From: an uncultured Roseobacter sp.
GTDB taxonomy: Bacteria > Pseudomonadota > Alphaproteobacteria > Rhodobacterales > Rhodobacteraceae
Direction: 5' to 3'
DNA: 64,000 bases
NCBI RefSeq assembly: GCF_947491795.1
Contig: NZ_CANLKW010000001.1
Span: 124,001 to 188,000, forward strand
The notes beneath the pieces were generated by a model. That model was not told where the DNA came from. It ran no database searches and saw only the letters and a program-made list of their open reading frames with translations. The position numbers were made by a program, and so were the translations under genes. Positions 60,213 through 64,000 of this stretch are shown here, piece after piece; the stretch's first letter is position 1, and the number at the start of each line of letters is the position of its first letter.

Positions 60213-60848
60213 TCAGGACTTACGACGTCCGCGCATTGCGCCCAGACCAGCGACACCACCGAGCAGCAGCAATGCCGACGCCGGCAGCGGTACCGCCGCG
60301 ACCGACGTCACAACAACTGCATCGATGTCAAAGCCGTCAGACGAACGTGTGTCCGAGAAAACGGATTTGGAGATGTCGAGGAAGCCGAGGAACGCATAAG
60401 ATCCAGCGAAAGAGATCGTGGAGGACGTACCGCGTGTGCCATCATCGATGCCACCCTGGTTGTCCGCGACGCCCAGAATGTCAAAGTTGATGCCATCATT
60501 GGATCCAAAGATGCGAACAGCTTCTTTGTGGTTGGACGATGCGCCGCCGTTGGTGATTTCGATCACTGTCGCCGCGCCTGCGATGACAGGGTCAAATTCG
60601 ACCACAAGTGTGCCGCCAAGACCAAGCGAGAAGAAGTCGTCGTCACCGGAGCCGACACCGTTTTCGAAGAATTCGATGTTACCGGTGTTGTCACGCTCGC
60701 CGCCGCCACAGGATACTGTGCCTGCACCGGTCAGCGCTGTGCCAGTTCCGCCGCAATCCGAATCGATCCCGACGACTGCTGCGCCTGCGGTGCCGCCCAT
60801 CAGCATGGCCGCTGTCAGTGCGCCGTAAAACAATTTGTTAATAGTCAT
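60213..60848 (-). CDS. Secreted protein with VPLPA-CTERM sorting tail
   Basis: The 211-residue protein has a signal peptide (MTINKLFYGALTAAMLMGGTAGA, cleavage after about 23). A beta-rich domain with Cys pairs follows (SDCGGTG, VSCGGGE), then segments such as VEFDPVIAGAATVIEITNG and GSNDGINFDILGVAD, resembling a carbohydrate- or ligand-binding sandwich. The end is VPLPASALLLLGGVAGLGAMRGRRKS: motif, membrane helix and basic cluster, as in VPLPA-type sorting signals processed by exosortase/rhombosortase-like systems. The start at MTINK fits the signal peptide; 20 codons upstream are rejected. Confidence 0.85.
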   Translation of the reverse strand: MTINKLFYGALTAAMLMGGTAGAAVVGIDSDCGGTGTALTGAGTVSCGGGERDNTGNIEFFENGVGSGDDDFFSLGLGGTLVVEFDPVIAGAATVIEITNGGASSNHKEAVRIFGSNDGINFDILGVADNQGGIDDGTRGTSSTISFAGSYAFLGFLDISKSVFSDTRSSDGFDIDAVVVTSVAAVPLPASALLLLGGVAGLGAMRGRRKS

Positions 60849-61089
60849 GTTACTCCCATTCTCCGATCCGGGAACAATGCTCCGCGGATACCGGAAACCG
60901 ATTACCAAAAGATGTCTCGAACTATCAGGTCAGAATGGTGAACAAAAGAACCATTAAACTCTTAGGTAAATTTTTGCGTTCGAATTGAAATTCACACGCG
61001 GATCACGTGTGTTTTCCGCACGATAACACTGCTGGCGCGATTGCCAGTCGCCTGGCTATCTGACATCAGGTCTGCAGGGAGGCAGCCGG

Positions 61090-62247
61090 ATGCAGAAAAC
61101 GCCCTGGGGGCTCGTGCTTGCACTGTGGGGTGCAGGGCTGGGTGCTGCCGCACAATACGGCAAGTTCAGTGCGACCTTTGATCTGTTGCCCGGTATCTAT
61201 CCGGAAGCGGGCAGGGCGCTGGGGCTGATCGTATCCGGTGTTGGTCTGCTGGGGATCTTTTTTGGCGTGATTGCGGGTCTGCTGGTGGCGCGGGTGCGGT
61301 ATCGACGCGCTTTGCTCTGGGGGCTCTGGACGGGCGCTGCGATCTCGTTGTTTCAGGCTTTGCTGCCCCCACTGCCCTGGATGCTGGCAAGCCGCGCCCT
61401 TGAGGGGTTGTCTCATCTGGCGCTGGTGGTTGCAGCTCCCACACTCATTGCACAGCTTTGCGCGCCGCAGGATCGCGGCCTGGCGCTGACCCTCTGGGGC
61501 ACATTCTTTGGCGTGGCCTTTACAATTCTCGCCTGGGCCGGGTTGCCGCTGGTGGCGGTTGGAGGCATTCCCGCGCTGCTGACGGCACACGCTCTCTATC
61601 TGGCGGTGTTTGCTGTTTATCTGGGGCTGCGCCTGCGTGCGCTCGAAAACGACGCGCCAGCTGTTGCCTTGTCGCCAGGCCGTCTGCTGCGCGAGCATCT
61701 TGTGATCTACGCCTCGCCAGCAATATCCGCACCTGCTCTCGGCTGGTTGTTCTATACTTTCTGTTTCGTCTCCATTCTCACGGTGCTTCCTCCCTATATT
61801 CCGGCGGATATGCGGGCATTTGTCATGGGGGCGATGCCGCTGACCAGCATCGGGGCGTCGATGACCCTGGGGGTGTTTTTATTGCGTGTCATCCCAGCGG
61901 TCGGCGTGGTGCTTACAGGGTTTGCAGGCAGCGCGCTCTGCATGCTCTGGCTCTGGGCTGATCCGGGCGGCACACTGCCCTGTCTGGCGCTTGCTGCATC
62001 GATGGGTCTGATCCAGGGCGCCAGTTTTGCGGCGGTGCCACAGCTGAATCATCTGCCGGCCACCCAGGCCCAGGCCAATGGTGCGATGGCCCAGATGGGC
62101 AATGTCGGCAACACCCTGGGCACGCCGGTCATGGCGATCACGGCGGGGGCGGTCGGATACGCGGGGCTGCCCTTGCTGGCGGGCGGTGCCTTTGTGCTGG
62201 GGGGATGCGTCCATTTGTATCTGGCAGCGCGGCGAAAACGCGCCTGA
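61090..62247 (+). CDS. MFS transporter (CynX/NimT-like)
   Basis: The 385-residue protein has about twelve hydrophobic helices, with WGLVLALWGAGLGAAAQYGKFS at the start, LASRALEGLSHLALVVAAPTLIAQL, and GALLWGLWTGAA-type loops. It is a compact major facilitator with little soluble sequence. The substrate is not evident. Its stop is one base before the LexA box of uvrA. Confidence 0.85.
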   Translation: MQKTPWGLVLALWGAGLGAAAQYGKFSATFDLLPGIYPEAGRALGLIVSGVGLLGIFFGVIAGLLVARVRYRRALLWGLWTGAAISLFQALLPPLPWMLASRALEGLSHLALVVAAPTLIAQLCAPQDRGLALTLWGTFFGVAFTILAWAGLPLVAVGGIPALLTAHALYLAVFAVYLGLRLRALENDAPAVALSPGRLLREHLVIYASPAISAPALGWLFYTFCFVSILTVLPPYIPADMRAFVMGAMPLTSIGASMTLGVFLLRVIPAVGVVLTGFAGSALCMLWLWADPGGTLPCLALAASMGLIQGASFAAVPQLNHLPATQAQANGAMAQMGNVGNTLGTPVMAITAGAVGYAGLPLLAGGAFVLGGCVHLYLAARRKRA

Positions 62248-62248
62248 T

Positions 62249-62263
62249 GTTCCGTCTTCGTTC
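62249..62263 (+). promoter_or_regulatory. LexA (SOS) box upstream of uvrA
   Basis: GTTC-CGTCTTC-GTTC matches the alphaproteobacterial SOS box GTTC-N7-GTTC exactly. It lies 65 bases before the uvrA start, a usual operator position. Confidence 0.75.
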
Positions 62264-62328
62264 TCATTTTTTCATTGGCTAACCGGGGCAATGCGCCTAT
62301 GTCAGACAGGTACACCAGGGGGTGCCGG

Positions 62329-64000
62329 ATGGCTGAACTGAAAAACATTGAGGTGCGCGGCGCGCGCGAGCATAATCTCAAAAGCATCGACGTGGATATT
62401 CCGCGCGACCAGCTTGTTGTGATTACAGGGCTTTCCGGTTCTGGCAAGTCCAGCCTGGCCTTTGATACGATCTATGCCGAAGGCCAGCGCCGGTACGTAG
62501 AATCACTGTCGGCCTATGCGCGCCAGTTCCTCGATATGATGCAGAAACCGGACGTAGACCATATTTCCGGTCTGAGCCCCGCGATTTCGATTGAGCAGAA
62601 AACCACCTCCAAAAACCCGCGCTCGACCGTCGGCACGGTGACGGAAATCTACGACTACATGCGGCTGCTTTTTGCGCGTGTGGGCACGCCCTACTCGCCC
62701 GCGACGGGCAAGCCGATTGAGGCCCAGCAGGTCCAGGATATGGTTGACCGGATCATGGCGATGGAGGAGGGCACCCGGGCCTATCTGCTCGCGCCGATCA
62801 TCCGCGACCGCAAGGGCGAATACCGCAAGGAATTTCTGGAATTGCGTAAGCAGGGGTTCCAGCGGGTGAAGGTGGATGGTCAGTTCTACGAACTGGACGA
62901 ACCGCCCACGCTCGACAAAAAGTTCCGCCATGACATTGATGTCGTTGTGGACCGCATCGTGATCCGCGAGGGGTTGGAAACCCGCCTGGCCGACAGCCTG
63001 CGCACAGCGCTCGACCTGGCGGACGGCATCTCCATTCTGGAGACAGCACCATCTGAGGGCGAGCCGGAACGTACAACATTCTCAGAGAAATTCGCCTGCC
63101 CGGTGAGTGGTTTCACCATTCCCGAGATTGAGCCACGGCTTTTTTCTTTCAACGCGCCTTTCGGGGCCTGCCCGGACTGTGACGGCCTGGGGGTCGAGCT
63201 CTTTTTTGATGAACGGCTTGTGGTGCCGGATCAGAACCTGAAAATCGCGGATGGCGCGCTGGCCCCATGGCGCAAAGGCAAATCCCCCTATTTTCTCCAG
63301 ACCATCGAGGCGATAGCGAAGCATTATAAATTCAAGCAGTCGACCAAATGGAAAGACCTGCCCGAAAAGGTAAAGCAGGTGTTTCTCTACGGCTCAGGCA
63401 AAGAAGAAATTGCCTTTCGTTATGACGAGGGCGGCCGCGTCTATCAGGTGACCCGTGTGTTCGAAGGGGTGATCCCGAACATGGAGCGGCGTTACCGGGA
63501 AACAGACAGCAACTGGATCCGCGAAGAGTTCGAGCGCTATCAGAACAACCGCTCCTGCGGCACCTGTGGCGGTTTCCGCCTGCGCGAAGAAGCGCTTGCG
63601 GTGAAAATCGGCCCCTCGGACGATGCGGAAAACCTGTTGCACGTGGGCCAGGTCGTCCAGATGTCGATCCGCGAGGCCTTTGACTGGTGCGAACGCGTGC
63701 CGGAGCATCTGACGTCGCAGAAAAACGAGATTGCACGCGCAATTCTCAAGGAAATCCGCGAGCGGCTGGGCTTTCTCAATAACGTGGGCCTTGAATACCT
63801 GACGCTGAGCCGGAACGCCGGAACTCTGTCCGGGGGCGAAAGCCAGCGGATCAGACTGGCCAGCCAGATCGGCTCGGGTCTTACCGGGGTTCTCTATGTG
63901 CTGGATGAGCCCTCTATCGGGTTGCACCAACGCGATAATGACCGGCTGCTGCAGACGCTGAAAAACCTGCGGGATCAGGGCAATACCGTCATTGTGGTAG
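62329..64000 (+). CDS. uvrA: Excinuclease ABC subunit A, N-terminal part (3' end outside window)
   Basis: The first 557 residues of UvrA are present. They include the Walker A loop [38 protein letters not shown] (about 28-65), the UvrB-binding region, the first zinc module, and the ABC signature [38 protein letters not shown] near the end. UvrA finds damaged DNA and loads UvrB in nucleotide excision repair. In the first zinc module the sequence is ACPVSGF...GACPDCDG, so one Cys of the usual CPxC pair is Ser. The reading frame is open to the window edge. A LexA box lies upstream. Confidence 0.97.
   Translation, partial: MAELKNIEVRGAREHNLKSIDVDIPRDQLVVITGLSGSGKSSLAFDTIYAEGQRRYVESLSAYARQFLDMMQKPDVDHISGLSPAISIEQKTTSKNPRSTVGTVTEIYDYMRLLFARVGTPYSPATGKPIEAQQVQDMVDRIMAMEEGTRAYLLAPIIRDRKGEYRKEFLELRKQGFQRVKVDGQFYELDEPPTLDKKFRHDIDVVVDRIVIREGLETRLADSLRTALDLADGISILETAPSEGEPERTTFSEKFACPVSGFTIPEIEPRLFSFNAPFGACPDCDGLGVELFFDERLVVPDQNLKIADGALAPWRKGKSPYFLQTIEAIAKHYKFKQSTKWKDLPEKVKQVFLYGSGKEEIAFRYDEGGRVYQVTRVFEGVIPNMERRYRETDSNWIREEFERYQNNRSCGTCGGFRLREEALAVKIGPSDDAENLLHVGQVVQMSIREAFDWCERVPEHLTSQKNEIARAILKEIRERLGFLNNVGLEYLTLSRNAGTLSGGESQRIRLASQIGSGLTGVLYVLDEPSIGLHQRDNDRLLQTLKNLRDQGNTVIVV

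Noticed and set aside
1..64000. tRNA, rRNA, CRISPR arrays and insertion sequences
   Set aside because: I looked for T-loop-like GGTTCRANNCC segments, regularly spaced short repeats and transposase motifs and found none that hold up. A covariance-model scan would be decisive.

Overview
The window is a chromosomal segment of an alphaproteobacterium, most likely a marine Rhodobacterales member (Roseobacter group). The main evidence is a complete gene transfer agent (GTA) cluster of the Rhodobacter capsulatus type, followed by a serine acetyltransferase gene. Supporting evidence is an alphaproteobacterial LexA box (GTTC-N7-GTTC) before uvrA, a full CtrA box (TTAA-N7-TTAACC), a lipoyl domain fused to pyruvate dehydrogenase E1-beta, and a VPLPA-type C-terminal sorting tail. 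No database search was possible; every identification comes from reading motifs and gene order.

Layout. 1-6.25 kb: the end of an ankyrin-repeat gene and a 1991-residue RTX protein with a lipase domain and four 111-residue tandem repeats; the first kilobase is visibly AT-richer than the rest. 6.35-8.27 kb: a two-gene plasmid-type mobilization module (relaxase and MobC-like protein) on the minus strand. 8.6-10.9 kb: a CHASE sensor kinase and a CheY-like regulator. 11.5-18.5 kb: tig, an orphan ATP-grasp enzyme, the rpsF-rpsR-rplI operon, a CtrA-box membrane protein, a periplasmic YceI protein and a convergent cytochrome b561-YceI fusion. 18.7-24.1 kb: fatty acid synthesis (fabD, fabG, acpP, a GNAT gene, fabF) ending in mltG.

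24.2-39.6 kb: the GTA. A near-consensus promoter with a twice-repeated CGTACGGTC motif is followed by a strong intrinsic terminator and then g1 to g15. The order is small and large terminase, portal, g3.5, prohead protease, capsid, connector, stopper, tail terminator, tail tube, two chaperone-type genes, a short tape measure, distal tail, hub, peptidase and megatron. A 106-residue protein gene and cysE follow, with the next clear terminator after cysE. All canonical genes look intact, so the particle genes are plausibly functional.

39.7-51.8 kb: a lipoprotein; the pdhA-pdhB-pdhC operon, an ftsB-like gene and pgk on the minus strand; two cyclophilins; a haloalkane dehalogenase; a minus-strand LytM peptidase-bactofilin pair; and a bcp-DUF455 pair. 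51.9-64 kb: a large AsmA/DUF3971 protein, queA, an MFS transporter, a DUF924 protein, lpd, a VPLPA-tailed secreted protein, a second MFS transporter and the 5' part of uvrA.

Links between genes. lpd encodes the E3 subunit of the complex whose E1 and E2 genes lie 14 kb away. Both loci carry the same palindrome, TAGTTTA-N4-TAAACTA, just upstream of the first gene, which suggests one regulator controls both. The GTA region shows a possible attenuation switch in its leader. The clearest sequence-derived leads are the GTA promoter-terminator arrangement, the shared pdh/lpd operator, the CtrA-box membrane protein, the relaxase lacking an N-terminal tyrosine, and the RTX repeat expansion.
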